DNA from: Pedosphaera sp. | GTDB lineage: Bacteria > Verrucomicrobiota > Verrucomicrobiia > Limisphaerales > UBA9464 | Reading direction: 5' to 3' | Length of the DNA stretch: 64,000 nt | NCBI GenBank assembly: GCA_009695205.1 | Contig: SIBK01000001.1 | Span: forward strand, 1 to 64,000 | Shown here: in pieces, positions 51,079 through 61,626 of the stretch | How positions within the stretch are numbered: position 1 is the stretch's first letter | How the letters are laid out: the number at the start of each line of letters is the position of its first letter | Program-made: the position numbers and the translations under genes | Notes under the pieces: generated by a model | What the model was told of the DNA's origin: nothing | Database searches by the model: none | What the model saw: only the letters and a program-made list of their open reading frames with translations

Positions 51079-53262
51079 TCAAGGCACCAATTCCCCCTGC
51101 TCATCCAGTTCCGGAAACCAGCGTCGCGCTAACGCCGCCTTTCCAATGGCCGTTTTCGGACAGCGACGCACTAACGTCTTGTAAAATCGGTCCGCAGCCT
51201 TGGGATCACGGTACTTCAGCCACGAACCACTTTCAGAGAGGAACCTCGCTGCCTCCCCGGAGTTGTCCGGCAGGAGCCCGGAGGCCTCCAAGGCAAGATC
51301 CGCCCCCGTATAACGGTAGTGGAAACGGGTATCGGGATTCGCAGGTTCTCGGGTCGCCCGGCGTTGCTCCTCCACACTCGCGCGGTTGATTCGTGGCAAG
51401 CCGTTCGTCCATTCGACGCGATCTCTACGACTCCGCTCGGGGCTCACACGACCCGCAAGGGTGATCCCTTCCTCAAATTGCCCCCCGTAAATTGAATAGT
51501 CCGGCTCCAACTCGGTACCCATCAACTCGAGTCCTTCCCATTGCGCAATCCGGGCGGCAGCCATCAAGGCGCGAGCTCGCTCGAGCGCCGAGAGCCGCGG
51601 ATCGCGACCGCGCTTCAGTGTCGTCCCATAGACCCCAAGTCGGGATTTCAGTTCCTCCGGTAGAAAGACACGCGCCTCCGCGTATCGGCCAGCACGAATG
51701 AGTCGCCGCGCCAGCAGATGACGAACGTGCCCCGCCAGCTCGGCTCGGCCCTGCGCCACCCCCGCCGGCGACTCATCGGTTGCCTTCCGTATCGCAACGG
51801 GTGTTGGCCAGCGTCTTCGGACATATTCGTGGAGTTCAGCTAAAGTCAGCACCCGTTCCGAAACCCATGCCGCGTCATCCCAAAACCCAGCCCGCAGAAA
51901 CGTATCGAGACTGTCAACATAATCACCGCGCGCCAGTTTCAACGTGGCAAGTTCTCCAAGAATCTGGTTTCCGGCGCCGTCATCGATTTTCTGGTTGCGT
52001 TCCCGTTCGAACGGATACTGCCATCCGGAGTATACATTAGGCGCCATCCCCTCTTCGGAACGGCGGGCGCCATTCACCGGAAATTTTAGCGTTAGGGAGG
52101 CGAGTAATTGGGCGGCCTGGTCCACCTTCCCCTCCCGGAGATAGAGCTTTGCACGAAGCCACTGGGCAGCCGGTTTGAATCCGGCCATCGACAACCACTC
52201 TTTCGCCGCCGTGAATTCACCGGACTGGTACGCCAGCAGGGCCAGCTGTTCAGCCGCCTCAACATCGCGGGCTCCTGCGGCTCGGAGCATTTCGAGCCAC
52301 TTCGCGCCATCCGCGTTCTGCCTCATCGCCTCCGCTGGGTCGTATTCGACCCGTTGTTCGGCGATCATCAACGCTGTGATCAATCGCCTCCCGCGCGGAT
52401 CCGCAGCGAACCCTTTCACTGTGCGTTCACCTTCCGCCCAGGCCTTTCGCGCCAGCCAACGCAACGAAGCGCATGCCGATGAATCTCTCGCCGCGAATTG
52501 CTCGAGATATAGATCGCAGGCCGGTAGCAATGGCCCGGCTTCATAATGTGTCTTCGCCTCCCGCCCAAGGCTGTCCACCGCCAGATGCAACGAATCAGCA
52601 AAACCCTGATGCGCGAGCGCGCGAACCTCTTGAAATCGCCCCCGCGCACGGAGGACATCGGTCGTTTCGGCAGCACGCCCCAGCATATAGGCAGCCCAAG
52701 TCGATTTGAATCGCCTTGCACCGGGTGGGAGCGCCAGTACTTCCTCCCACGCCGCCTTCGCCCCCCGAACGTCGCCTCCATACCAGGCGACGGCCCCACG
52801 AAAATAGCCTGCGAACTCCGCGGGTAATTCCCTTACCGGCTTCAACTGTTCAATTGCACGCCGCCAACCGGACTGCCGAGCGTCCCAGCCTTCTCCATAG
52901 GGCTCTTCCTCGATCTTCCGGATGAGCCGCTCGAGCTTGCGTCGCACTGTCTCGTAGCGGCTCACTATAGAATGCGCGTCGGAAACTCCAGCCAGCGCTG
53001 CCCTTAGATCCTCAAGATCTACCCCGGCGGCGTCCGTTGTGAAACCCCGGGTTGTCCCGGTGTCTCGGGCACGATATGCAGTCGTGATAAGATGCATCCG
53101 TTGAAGTTCGTCACGGAAATCGACTTGTGGCGCCAACAGGAGCACCGAGTCACCGCCGTCGAGAAAACGGTTCGGAAAATCCGGGCCACACGCCAGCGCC
53201 GCCTCAATAACCATTACCGTCAGTACCCGTCGCAACCACCGATCATTCTGTCTCCAGTTCAA
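51079..53262 (-). CDS. Large repeat (TPR-like) protein, unknown
   Basis: 727-aa ORF with Ala/Leu-rich helical repeats; overlaps next gene. Confidence 0.6.
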   Translation of the reverse strand: MNWRQNDRWLRRVLTVMVIEAALACGPDFPNRFLDGGDSVLLLAPQVDFRDELQRMHLITTAYRARDTGTTRGFTTDAAGVDLEDLRAALAGVSDAHSIVSRYETVRRKLERLIRKIEEEPYGEGWDARQSGWRRAIEQLKPVRELPAEFAGYFRGAVAWYGGDVRGAKAAWEEVLALPPGARRFKSTWAAYMLGRAAETTDVLRARGRFQEVRALAHQGFADSLHLAVDSLGREAKTHYEAGPLLPACDLYLEQFAARDSSACASLRWLARKAWAEGERTVKGFAADPRGRRLITALMIAEQRVEYDPAEAMRQNADGAKWLEMLRAAGARDVEAAEQLALLAYQSGEFTAAKEWLSMAGFKPAAQWLRAKLYLREGKVDQAAQLLASLTLKFPVNGARRSEEGMAPNVYSGWQYPFERERNQKIDDGAGNQILGELATLKLARGDYVDSLDTFLRAGFWDDAAWVSERVLTLAELHEYVRRRWPTPVAIRKATDESPAGVAQGRAELAGHVRHLLARRLIRAGRYAEARVFLPEELKSRLGVYGTTLKRGRDPRLSALERARALMAAARIAQWEGLELMGTELEPDYSIYGGQFEEGITLAGRVSPERSRRDRVEWTNGLPRINRASVEEQRRATREPANPDTRFHYRYTGADLALEASGLLPDNSGEAARFLSESGSWLKYRDPKAADRFYKTLVRRCPKTAIGKAALARRWFPELDEQGELVP

Positions 53263-54625
53263 TCTGCACCTCTCTTTCTTCCGTTAGCCGTAACCAGCCG
53301 GCAACCCGACGTTCGCCCGGCCGAAGTTGCACCAAACCCGACCGAAGATTCAGCGTATCCGCTGATTCACCCACCGATTCAAATCCTGCAAGCGCATCGC
53401 GCGCTTCCAACTGGGCTCCCTTCCATGATAATTTTGCCGTGACGGGTCCTAGATAATTGGCCGCACCGTCGTTGCAGACAAAAACCTCGGTCACGTTCGG
53501 TTTTGACCGCCTCGTCTCCCAGCGCAAGACGGGTGTTGGAAATTCGCCGTTCATTACCGTTTCCAGCGTCGGCCACCGCCAGTTACGCTCGTCCCGGGCG
53601 GTCGGGAAACGATACCAAAGGATTCCGGTCAAACCCGATGGCGGCCGCGACGTCCAGTCCCGGACCAGACCGACGATGGACGCCGGATCGGTCGACACGA
53701 CCCTCAATTGTGCGCCCTCAGGCCAGGCGGACTTGGGACCCTCGGCGGACAAACCGAGAAAGTTCCCGCGGACATCGAATGCCACGAGATAACCATACGT
53801 GGGCAGTGCCACACGAAACGGCACCCCAAGCCGACTCGCTGTCGCTACCGCTCTCCGAGCAGCGTCCGGATCACAAAGAATGAATGGGGCACTGATAGTA
53901 CGCGGCCGCTCCAGCGAGTGCACCTGGAGGACATAGCCCTCGGTGGCACGCGCCAGCGATTGGAACTCACGTCGCTTCAGCCAAGCAGGCAGGGCTGTGA
54001 TGGTGAGGGGAGTTCGACCGAGCCGTGGACGTAGCTGCTCCAGCCATCGCCGATACCCCTCGAGACGGTTCTCGGCACAATCAAAATCGATTTGAAATTC
54101 CGCTAAATCCAACCGATTGGATACCGCCTGAGAAAGCATCCCTTGGACCAGATCGTCGAGGACCGCCGCCCCGGCTTTGTTCGTTGCGAACGTCCCGGAG
54201 TATCCTCCAATTCGTAGGCAGAGCCCAATCGGCCTGTCGAGCTTTCGCAACAAAGCATGATCGATCGGAACACGAATGACCCGGGGACCATCTCGCTTCC
54301 AGGCGACTTCTGCGCCCAGCACAACAAGTCCAGCCATCTTCGGTCCGTGATCGATCAATGCGTCTTGCACTGAGGCGGTCCAGTCGCGTTGCCATACATA
54401 GGCCTGTTGCGGCAAGGGGCTCGTCCTGACACCCGGATCGCCGGAACTCTGTGACTGGAAAAACCTCCATGCCACGGCAAATCCGAGGAGGGCAATAAGT
54501 CCCAAGATCCCGGGTCGGACCCCGTAGGCGATCGAATGTTTGCCGAGGGCGGTTGAGGATGGCGCGATAGGGCGGCATCCGGGCCGGCAAGTCCAATTCA
54601 CCCAGGCTTGTGAAATATGTTTCAA
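53243..54625 (-). CDS. DUF3142-like protein
   Basis: VWQRDWTASVQDALIDHGPKMAGLVVLGAEV; LDLAEFQIDFDCAENRLEGYRRWLEQLRPRL; start uncertain. Confidence 0.65.
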   Translation of the reverse strand: MKHISQAWVNWTCRPGCRPIAPSSTALGKHSIAYGVRPGILGLIALLGFAVAWRFFQSQSSGDPGVRTSPLPQQAYVWQRDWTASVQDALIDHGPKMAGLVVLGAEVAWKRDGPRVIRVPIDHALLRKLDRPIGLCLRIGGYSGTFATNKAGAAVLDDLVQGMLSQAVSNRLDLAEFQIDFDCAENRLEGYRRWLEQLRPRLGRTPLTITALPAWLKRREFQSLARATEGYVLQVHSLERPRTISAPFILCDPDAARRAVATASRLGVPFRVALPTYGYLVAFDVRGNFLGLSAEGPKSAWPEGAQLRVVSTDPASIVGLVRDWTSRPPSGLTGILWYRFPTARDERNWRWPTLETVMNGEFPTPVLRWETRRSKPNVTEVFVCNDGAANYLGPVTAKLSWKGAQLEARDALAGFESVGESADTLNLRSGLVQLRPGERRVAGWLRLTEEREVQIELETE

Positions 54626-54790
54626 GCCCTTTCAGTCTTCGGGACCGCTCCCAGACAGCAAGCTTCCGTGAAAGATGTTATTCACTGATGCGACGGAGGG
54701 TGAAATGGAGCTCAGCGGCGAAAGGCTGCCCCGCATTCCGCCTGCGGTTGCGGATTGATCGACACCCGAATCCCGCTAGGCTAACGGCCC

Positions 54791-55291
54791 TTGAACGATG
54801 ATCTTGAAAAGGCTTTCCGAAAGGTGTTCGGTCTGTTCCTCCTCACCCTCTTTGCCTATGTGACGGTCTTCGGTGCGTGCCAGGCCTATCGGAGGCGGAA
54901 CGGCGCCTGGACGATCACCTTTGACCGAGGGTTGGACGGAACCCCGGTGCTCCGGGTCGAACAGCCCAAGCTCCTGGCAGCCGGCGCCGTGAGTCTATCT
55001 TTCCCGGGAGAAGCTCTCAAACGGACAGATTTGCCGATCACAGCGGTTTTCAATTATCCCATCACCAATGCGATGCCCTTCGGTCCCGTGATCTTTGTGG
55101 ATACATCCCAGCTACCGGGAGTCGTCACGCTGAATGTGTTCGGGCACGCAGTGGAGATTTTTCCGAGAACTTTGCGTCTCGATTTTCAGGAAATTCCCTG
55201 GAACCCAGGGACCAACATCATCGTCGCCGCTAGTGCGAAGCCGCCAGCGGAAAAATTGAATCAACATGATCAACAGTGGAAGGGCCGGTAG
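54791..55291 (+). CDS. Hypothetical protein with N-terminal TM
   Basis: ORF upstream of prmC on same strand. Confidence 0.5.
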   Translation: MNDDLEKAFRKVFGLFLLTLFAYVTVFGACQAYRRRNGAWTITFDRGLDGTPVLRVEQPKLLAAGAVSLSFPGEALKRTDLPITAVFNYPITNAMPFGPVIFVDTSQLPGVVTLNVFGHAVEIFPRTLRLDFQEIPWNPGTNIIVAASAKPPAEKLNQHDQQWKGR

Positions 55292-55342
55292 AGGTGACTG
55301 TCATTGGTCTCACGAAGAATTGATTTTGCGGATTATTCTGCC

Positions 55343-56227
55343 ATGACCCTGCGGGCCGCGATCCAAGCCGGTACAACGGTGCTCTCCGCAGCCGGCGTCG
55401 AATCCCCAGCCCTGAACGCCGAGGAACTGGTCGCCTCTACGGTTGGTCGCCGGCGACTCCAGGTTCTGTTGCAGCTGGACGAAACCCTCGACGCGGGACA
55501 GATCAACCGATTGGAGTCGCTCATCGAAAGACGGGCTCGACGCGAGCCACTGCAACACATGCTTGGCACGGTTGCATTTCTGGAACACGAAATGCGCGTC
55601 ACTCCGGATGTCCTGATCCCGCGCCCGGAAACCGAATGCCTCGCCCGCGAAGCCTTGCAACTGCTAGATCGAACGTACGTCCCACACCCGATCGTCCTCG
55701 ACTTCGGAACCGGCTCGGGCTGTCTGGCCATCAGCATTGCCAGCGGGTTTCGAGGCAGTCTCGTCCATGCGCTCGACATCTCATCGCCCGCTCTCGAAGT
55801 GGCAAGAGGCAACGCGGAACGCAATGGGGTGGCCGACCGCGTTCGGTTCCATCAGGGGGATGGATTTGCGGCGTTGCACGACGTGGCAACGCCTGGACAC
55901 TCGCTCCTCCAATTCAACTTGATTGTCTCGAATCCACCCTACGTTCCGTCCGCAGAGATCAGCTCGCTCGACCCGGAGGTTCGCAACTACGATCCCCGTG
56001 CAGCGTTGGATGGCGGGCCCGACGGCTTGAAGTTCTACCGACTTCTTTCCACAGAGGCACCCGGATGGCTAAAACCCGGCGGATGGCTCGCAATGGAGTT
56101 TGGGGACGGCCAGACGTATGACCTAACCGCAATTTTCACGGTGAATAACTGGACGGAGCTGCGGGTGGAGAAAGACTTGAGCGGGCGGGATCGAATCCTC
56201 ATCGTTCGCTTGCCCGGGGGTTCGTAA
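55343..56227 (+). CDS. prmC: Peptide chain release factor N5-glutamine methyltransferase
   Basis: VLDFGTGSGCLAISIASGF; NPPYVPSAEISSLDPEVRNYDPRAALDGGPDGL. Confidence 0.92.
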   Translation: MTLRAAIQAGTTVLSAAGVESPALNAEELVASTVGRRRLQVLLQLDETLDAGQINRLESLIERRARREPLQHMLGTVAFLEHEMRVTPDVLIPRPETECLAREALQLLDRTYVPHPIVLDFGTGSGCLAISIASGFRGSLVHALDISSPALEVARGNAERNGVADRVRFHQGDGFAALHDVATPGHSLLQFNLIVSNPPYVPSAEISSLDPEVRNYDPRAALDGGPDGLKFYRLLSTEAPGWLKPGGWLAMEFGDGQTYDLTAIFTVNNWTELRVEKDLSGRDRILIVRLPGGS

Positions 56228-56338
56228 GCGATAACGGGCGGCCATTGCAGACGGGGCGCGAATCCACGCGCCCAATGCACGCACCGCCCGCAACAACAGC
56301 CCGGATACACCGCCCTTATGCGGTGCGGAAGTTTCACA

Positions 56339-57601
56339 ATGGACAGTTTTCTTATCCACGGTGGTTTGCCGCTTCACGGCGATGTGCAGATCGGCGGCTC
56401 AAAAAATGCCGTGCTGCCAATCATGGCCGCAACCCTTCTAACCGCGGAGACATGCGTCATCCACCGGGTCCCGGATTTAAGTGATGTTCGGTTCATGGCG
56501 AGGATTTTGGAATCGCTTGGGGCCGAGGTCCGTTTCGAAGGCGGCACCCTCACCATCCGGGCTGCAGCAATCCAGGGGTTTGGTGACTACGAACTGATCC
56601 GCAAAATGCGGGGTTCAATTTGCATCCTCGGTCCACTCGTCGCCCGCCTGCAGACCGCAACGGTTTCGCTGCCCGGCGGCTGCGTTATCGGCACCCGACC
56701 CATCGACCTCCACCTAAAGGGACTCGCTGCGCTCGGTGCCAAACTGACCATCGACAGCGGCTATGTCCGAGCCGAATCCCCCCGGCTGAATGGCGCAATC
56801 GTTTTCCTCGGAGGCCGGGCAGGCCCCACCGTCTTAGGTACAGCTAATATCCTGATGGCCGCCACTCTCGCGGATGGCGTGACGGTTATCGAAAGCGCCG
56901 CTTGCGAGCCGGAGGTTGTCGATCTGGCCAATTTTTTGAGCTCGATGGGAGCGAAGATTTCGGGCATCGGCAGCCCCACCCTTACTGTCACGGGGGTCCG
57001 GGAACTCCATGGCACCGATCACGAGGTGATCGGCGACCGCATCGAGGCAGGGACGTTTGCAGCGGCAGCGGCAGCGACCGGTGGCGAGGTCGTCCTCCAC
57101 GGAGCCCGCCCCGAACACCTCACCGCCGTGCTCGACAAACTCCACGAGGCGGGCGTCCGCACCGAACGTACCCAGGGAGCCCTCACCATCAAAGCGGGTC
57201 GGACCCTCAGGCCCGTGGACATCACAACCATGCCCTACCCGGGTTTCCCCACCGATATGCAGGCACAGCTGATGACGTTGATGTGCCTCGCACCTGGCAC
57301 CAGCGTCATCACAGAGCGGATCTTCGAATCGCGGTTCATGCATGCGGCAGAGTTGATGAGATTGGGAGCTGACATTTCGATCGAAGGGCCCAGCGCTATT
57401 GTAAAGGGTGGACGCCCGATAAGCGGAGCTCCCGTCATGGCCAGTGATCTGCGGGCCAGCGCAGCTCTCGTGATCGCCGGACTCGCAGGACGAGGTGACA
57501 CCCGGGTAAATCGCATCTACCATCTTGATCGAGGCTACGAGAAGATGGAGGAAAAGCTCCGGCGGCTTGGGGCCAAAATTGAAAGGGTTGACGGCGAATG
57601 A
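56339..57601 (+). CDS. murA: UDP-N-acetylglucosamine 1-carboxyvinyltransferase
   Basis: GGLPLHGDVQIGGSKNAVLPIMAATLLT; PGGCVIGTRPIDLHLKGLAALGA; YPGFPTDMQAQ. Confidence 0.93.
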   Translation: MDSFLIHGGLPLHGDVQIGGSKNAVLPIMAATLLTAETCVIHRVPDLSDVRFMARILESLGAEVRFEGGTLTIRAAAIQGFGDYELIRKMRGSICILGPLVARLQTATVSLPGGCVIGTRPIDLHLKGLAALGAKLTIDSGYVRAESPRLNGAIVFLGGRAGPTVLGTANILMAATLADGVTVIESAACEPEVVDLANFLSSMGAKISGIGSPTLTVTGVRELHGTDHEVIGDRIEAGTFAAAAAATGGEVVLHGARPEHLTAVLDKLHEAGVRTERTQGALTIKAGRTLRPVDITTMPYPGFPTDMQAQLMTLMCLAPGTSVITERIFESRFMHAAELMRLGADISIEGPSAIVKGGRPISGAPVMASDLRASAALVIAGLAGRGDTRVNRIYHLDRGYEKMEEKLRRLGAKIERVDGE

Positions 57602-58011
57602 GCAAAATCATCGGTATTCTCATATTGGTGGCGTTCCTTTGGGCCTTTATGAAGTTCCGGGCCCTCTACACTCAGGTGCGACGGGACACCGAAGGTCCTA
57701 GCAAGGAAGAACGGGCCGCCCAGGAGGCTGTTGCCGCCAATGCCCTGCCCGCCCTTCCGACGCCACAACTGGAAGCGTCTCTGCAGCAGGCAGTGACCGG
57801 TGGATCCACCGCCTTGAAAATCTGGCTGGACAAGTATGGTCAGTACGCGCCGGAATCCCGCCGCTCGGCCATCGAACTCGATTACGCTCAAATGCTGGTC
57901 CGCAGCAATCCCATGGAGGCCAAACGGGTCTTTCAATCCGCGAAAGCTCGATCGGGAGCCGACCCATTGCTATCCGACCGCATCAAAAAAATGGAGAAGA
58001 CATTCCAATAA
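57598..58011 (+). CDS. Small membrane-anchored hypothetical
   Basis: ATGA overlap with murA; N-terminal TM. Confidence 0.6.
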   Translation: MSKIIGILILVAFLWAFMKFRALYTQVRRDTEGPSKEERAAQEAVAANALPALPTPQLEASLQQAVTGGSTALKIWLDKYGQYAPESRRSAIELDYAQMLVRSNPMEAKRVFQSAKARSGADPLLSDRIKKMEKTFQ

Positions 58012-58015
58012 GTAA

Positions 58016-58088
58016 GGGGTCGGTCAATAGTAACGTAGTATTTTGAATATGTTTCTGGCAGAATGCTACATTACTATTGACCGACCCC
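58016..58088. repeat. REP-like inverted repeat copy 2
   Basis: GGGGTCGGTCAATAGTAACGTAGTATT ... AATGCTACATTACTATTGACCGACCCC, 2 mismatches in 27-bp arms. Confidence 0.85.
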
Positions 58089-58181
58089 ATATTCAAGCCT
58101 TGCAGCGTTCAAGAAATCCCGTAACAGTCATGAAAATCGCTGTCGGGTTTGCCTCACCTGCATCTCATCCCCTCTTGTTGA

Positions 58182-58652
58182 ATGGACATCGCTTTCAAAT
58201 GCCCGAACTGCACACAGGAGCTCGAAGTGGATTCCGGCGCCAGCGGCCAACAGATCACCTGCCCAGCCTGCTCCAAGACAATCACCATCCCCCCAGCGGA
58301 CCCGACCAACCTGAGGGGTGGGAGCCCGGATGCCCCTCCCCCAGGCCGAGAGCACAAACATTTATCCGTCCCCGTTAGTGATGCCCCGGTGGCGACCCTC
58401 ATTAAGAAGGCCCTGCCCCCCCTCGAATTAATCGCAAAGGACGGTCTGAGAGAGATCAAGATCAAGACAATCCGGCACGGCGACTGTCGGGAAGTGGGAC
58501 ACGATAACTTCGACAAGGTTGCCACCGAAATTCTCCAGAAAATCGGTCAAGAAAACATCATTTCGATCAAAACGATCAATTATTCCTACATCGAAAGTAG
58601 TAGTCAGAAATTGCTTACCGATTTCGGAATCCTGATCATTTTCAAAGGTTGA
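58182..58652 (+). CDS. Zinc-ribbon hypothetical protein
   Basis: FKCPNCTQELEVDSGASGQQITCPACSKTITIP. Confidence 0.7.
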   Translation: MDIAFKCPNCTQELEVDSGASGQQITCPACSKTITIPPADPTNLRGGSPDAPPPGREHKHLSVPVSDAPVATLIKKALPPLELIAKDGLREIKIKTIRHGDCREVGHDNFDKVATEILQKIGQENIISIKTINYSYIESSSQKLLTDFGILIIFKG

Positions 58653-58696
58653 CCGGAGCCTGCCTCTTTGGACCCACGGAGCACTCTCGTTTAGCG

Positions 58697-61489
58697 CTAG
58701 GGGAACTCGAATTCGACCTTGCCCTTGGCACCCAGCACGAGAAACGCGGAAAACGCCTTCCCAGATTTGCTGATAAAGTTGCGCATCTCCGCGGTCCTGC
58801 CGCTGGCGAGAATCCTCATCACCTGCTCGCGATCCACGGGTTGTTGCAGGATCACCTTGCCGCACTTGAATGCGCACCGATTGCTGTCGGCTTGACTGCG
58901 TTCGCAGAGATAGTCCTCCGGGCCTTCAAACACTTTTGATTTGCAAATTGGACAGGCGCCCAGTGGTTCCTGGCCAGAGAAATCCAGTTTTACGGAGGCC
59001 ACACCGGCGGCTTTGGATCCGCGGCCCGGCTTTTTCTCACGGGGAGCGAACTCAAAACTCACCTTTCCACTTCCGAGCACCAAGAAGGCCTCGAACTTCC
59101 GACCTGTCTTTTTGGAAACAAACCCCTTTAATAGGTCCGTTTTTCCCTCGGCGAGCAGCTTTACGACCTGCGCCTTTTCAATCGCCTGTTGCAGGATCAC
59201 GGCACCCGTCTTGAAATCGCATGTCCGGCCCGGACCTGTCGATTTCTCGCAAACATAGTTCATCCCATTCTCGAACACGCGGGCGCCACACTTCGGACAC
59301 TTCCCGAGCGGCTCCCGCCCAGTGAAATCGACTGCCTCGGATTTGCCATCCGGACCCGCGCCGTCTCCAAAATCAAACTTCGCTTCAAATTCCGGTGTCA
59401 GCTTCACCATGGCCGCAAATGGGAATCCCTGGCGGCTACGAAATCCTTGAAGGGGACCAATTTGTTTCTCGCGAATTAGCGTCTCCACTTCGGAGCCATC
59501 AAACTGCCGTCCGGAAACAATCTTCCAAAGGGCGAAGTCGCACTTCTGACACTGGAATTTTTTGTATGTTTCGTGGATCTCCCCGCCGCACTTGGGGCAC
59601 GGGGTCGTCAAGACTCCAAAGTCTCCGGGAATGGTATCGTGTTCGTACGCCTTGGTCTGACCTACAATCCGCTCCGTCAGGGTGCGAATCTCGGCCATGA
59701 AATCCTCCCGCTTCAACTGCCCACGCTCCATCCGCTTGAGCTGGAATTCCCAGTCCCCGGTCAGTTCCGGTTTGGTTAATTCCTGAATCCCGAGTCCGTT
59801 CAACAGAGCGATCAGCGAAAAGGCCTTCGCCGTTGCAATCAGTTCCCGCTGCTGGCGGAGCAGATACTGCTCGGAAATCAGACCCTCAATGATCGATGCC
59901 CGCGTCGCGGGGGTGCCCAATCCCCGCTCGCTCATCGCCTCCCGCAGTTCCTCGTCATCCACTAGCTTGCCGGCCCCTTCCATGGCACTCAGCAGCGTGG
60001 CCTCCGTATGCCGCGGCGGCGGCTTTGTCCGGCATTCCCGGACCTCCACATCGCGGGTCTGCACCCGCTCGTTCGACTGCACCGGCACGAGTGTCGGCTC
60101 TTCGTCCTCCGTCTGCGCCTCCTTCCCGTACACCTCCAGCCAGCCGGGCTTCATCAACACCTTGCCCGAACTCTTGAACGGCTCGCCCTCCACCCGTGTG
60201 ATCCGCAAAATTTCAAGGAATTCCGCTGCCGGGAAAAAAACCGCCAAGAAACGACGAGTCACCAGATCATACAATTTCTGCTCCGGCTCGCTCAGGCCGC
60301 GGGGAACCTGTCCCGTGGGGATGATCGCAAAGTGGTCGCTGATTTTCGCGTTGTTGAAAATTCGCTTGTTGGGACGAACCCACCCCAATGTAAGAATTTT
60401 CCCCGCCAACTGTGCGTAAACCGTCTCCTCCAACGATCCCAGTGTCTCCCGGACGGTTCCCATGTAGTCCTCGGGAAGGGCCCGCGAATCTGTTCGTGGG
60501 TAAGTCAGCGCCTTGTGCTTTTCATAAAGCGCCTGGGCAAGTACCAACGTGTTCTTGGCACTGAAACCAAACCGACCGTTCGCCTCCCGCTGTAGCGAAG
60601 TTAGATCGTACAAGAGCGGTGACATCTGAGTCGTTGGTTTCGTCTCCTCGGTCACAACTCCGATTTTTCCAAGACACTTGGCCCGTATCGCCTCAGCCTT
60701 CGCCTTGTCCCACAGCCTCTCCGACTTTAGCTCTGCATCGGCATCCCGGGCATCCAGTTTCCGGAATGTCTCGTCAAACCACCGCCCAGGATAGTCTCCA
60801 GCAGCAGCGCCAAATGTCCCCAATACCTCCCAGAAATCGCGCGGAACAAACTTTTTAATCCTCGCTTCACGCTCCACCACAATCGCCAACGTGGGGGTCT
60901 GCACCCGACCCACCGTGGTCAACTGAAATCCTCCGGTCTTGTTGTTGAATGCGGTCATTGCCCGCGTGCCATTGATTCCAACAAGCCAGTCGGATTCGCT
61001 CCGGCACACCGAGGCATCCGCCAAGGGACGCATCTCCTGGTCGGTCCGCAACCCCTTGAAGCCAGCGCGAATCGCCGCCGGGGTCATTGATTGCAGCCAC
61101 AGCCGCTGAAGGGGCTGCCGTGCCCCCGTGTAGCGGATGATGTTGCGGAAAATCAACTCCCCCTCCCGCCCGGCATCACACGCATTGACGATCCCGTCGA
61201 CGTCCTTCCGCTTCAGGAGCTTGGCGAGGGTTTTTAGTTTCCCCTCGCTCTTCTCAATCGGCTTCAATCCGAAATGAGGCGGAATGTGTGGCAGCCCGCC
61301 AAAAGTCCACTTGCCCCGCTTGACGTCGTATTCCTCCGGCACGGTAAGTTCCAAGAGATGCCCGACAGCGGATCCCAACACGTGGTGGTCGCTCTCGTAG
61401 TAGTCCTCGAATTTTTTGAATCCACCTAAAGCCTTGGCAATATCTGCCGCGACGGACGGCTTCTCGGCGATGATTAAGGCTTTTCCCAT
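58697..61489 (-). CDS. topB: DNA topoisomerase III with C-terminal zinc-finger repeats
   Basis: MGKALIIAEKPSVAADIAKALGG; VNACDAGREGELIFR; LTYPRTDSRALPEDY; repeated CPxC modules. Confidence 0.92.
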   Translation of the reverse strand: MGKALIIAEKPSVAADIAKALGGFKKFEDYYESDHHVLGSAVGHLLELTVPEEYDVKRGKWTFGGLPHIPPHFGLKPIEKSEGKLKTLAKLLKRKDVDGIVNACDAGREGELIFRNIIRYTGARQPLQRLWLQSMTPAAIRAGFKGLRTDQEMRPLADASVCRSESDWLVGINGTRAMTAFNNKTGGFQLTTVGRVQTPTLAIVVEREARIKKFVPRDFWEVLGTFGAAAGDYPGRWFDETFRKLDARDADAELKSERLWDKAKAEAIRAKCLGKIGVVTEETKPTTQMSPLLYDLTSLQREANGRFGFSAKNTLVLAQALYEKHKALTYPRTDSRALPEDYMGTVRETLGSLEETVYAQLAGKILTLGWVRPNKRIFNNAKISDHFAIIPTGQVPRGLSEPEQKLYDLVTRRFLAVFFPAAEFLEILRITRVEGEPFKSSGKVLMKPGWLEVYGKEAQTEDEEPTLVPVQSNERVQTRDVEVRECRTKPPPRHTEATLLSAMEGAGKLVDDEELREAMSERGLGTPATRASIIEGLISEQYLLRQQRELIATAKAFSLIALLNGLGIQELTKPELTGDWEFQLKRMERGQLKREDFMAEIRTLTERIVGQTKAYEHDTIPGDFGVLTTPCPKCGGEIHETYKKFQCQKCDFALWKIVSGRQFDGSEVETLIREKQIGPLQGFRSRQGFPFAAMVKLTPEFEAKFDFGDGAGPDGKSEAVDFTGREPLGKCPKCGARVFENGMNYVCEKSTGPGRTCDFKTGAVILQQAIEKAQVVKLLAEGKTDLLKGFVSKKTGRKFEAFLVLGSGKVSFEFAPREKKPGRGSKAAGVASVKLDFSGQEPLGACPICKSKVFEGPEDYLCERSQADSNRCAFKCGKVILQQPVDREQVMRILASGRTAEMRNFISKSGKAFSAFLVLGAKGKVEFEFP

Positions 61490-61626
61490 AAGGAATGGGC
61501 GGACGTGTAGCCCCCGCACTCCTATTCCTGCAAGTGTTACTTTCTTGAAATTTTTCCTGAGAGCCTCGAAATCATGGCTCCCTGAACCCTGAAAGGCAAC
61601 CCAGACGGCCTCGCTCCCCCGTTTCG

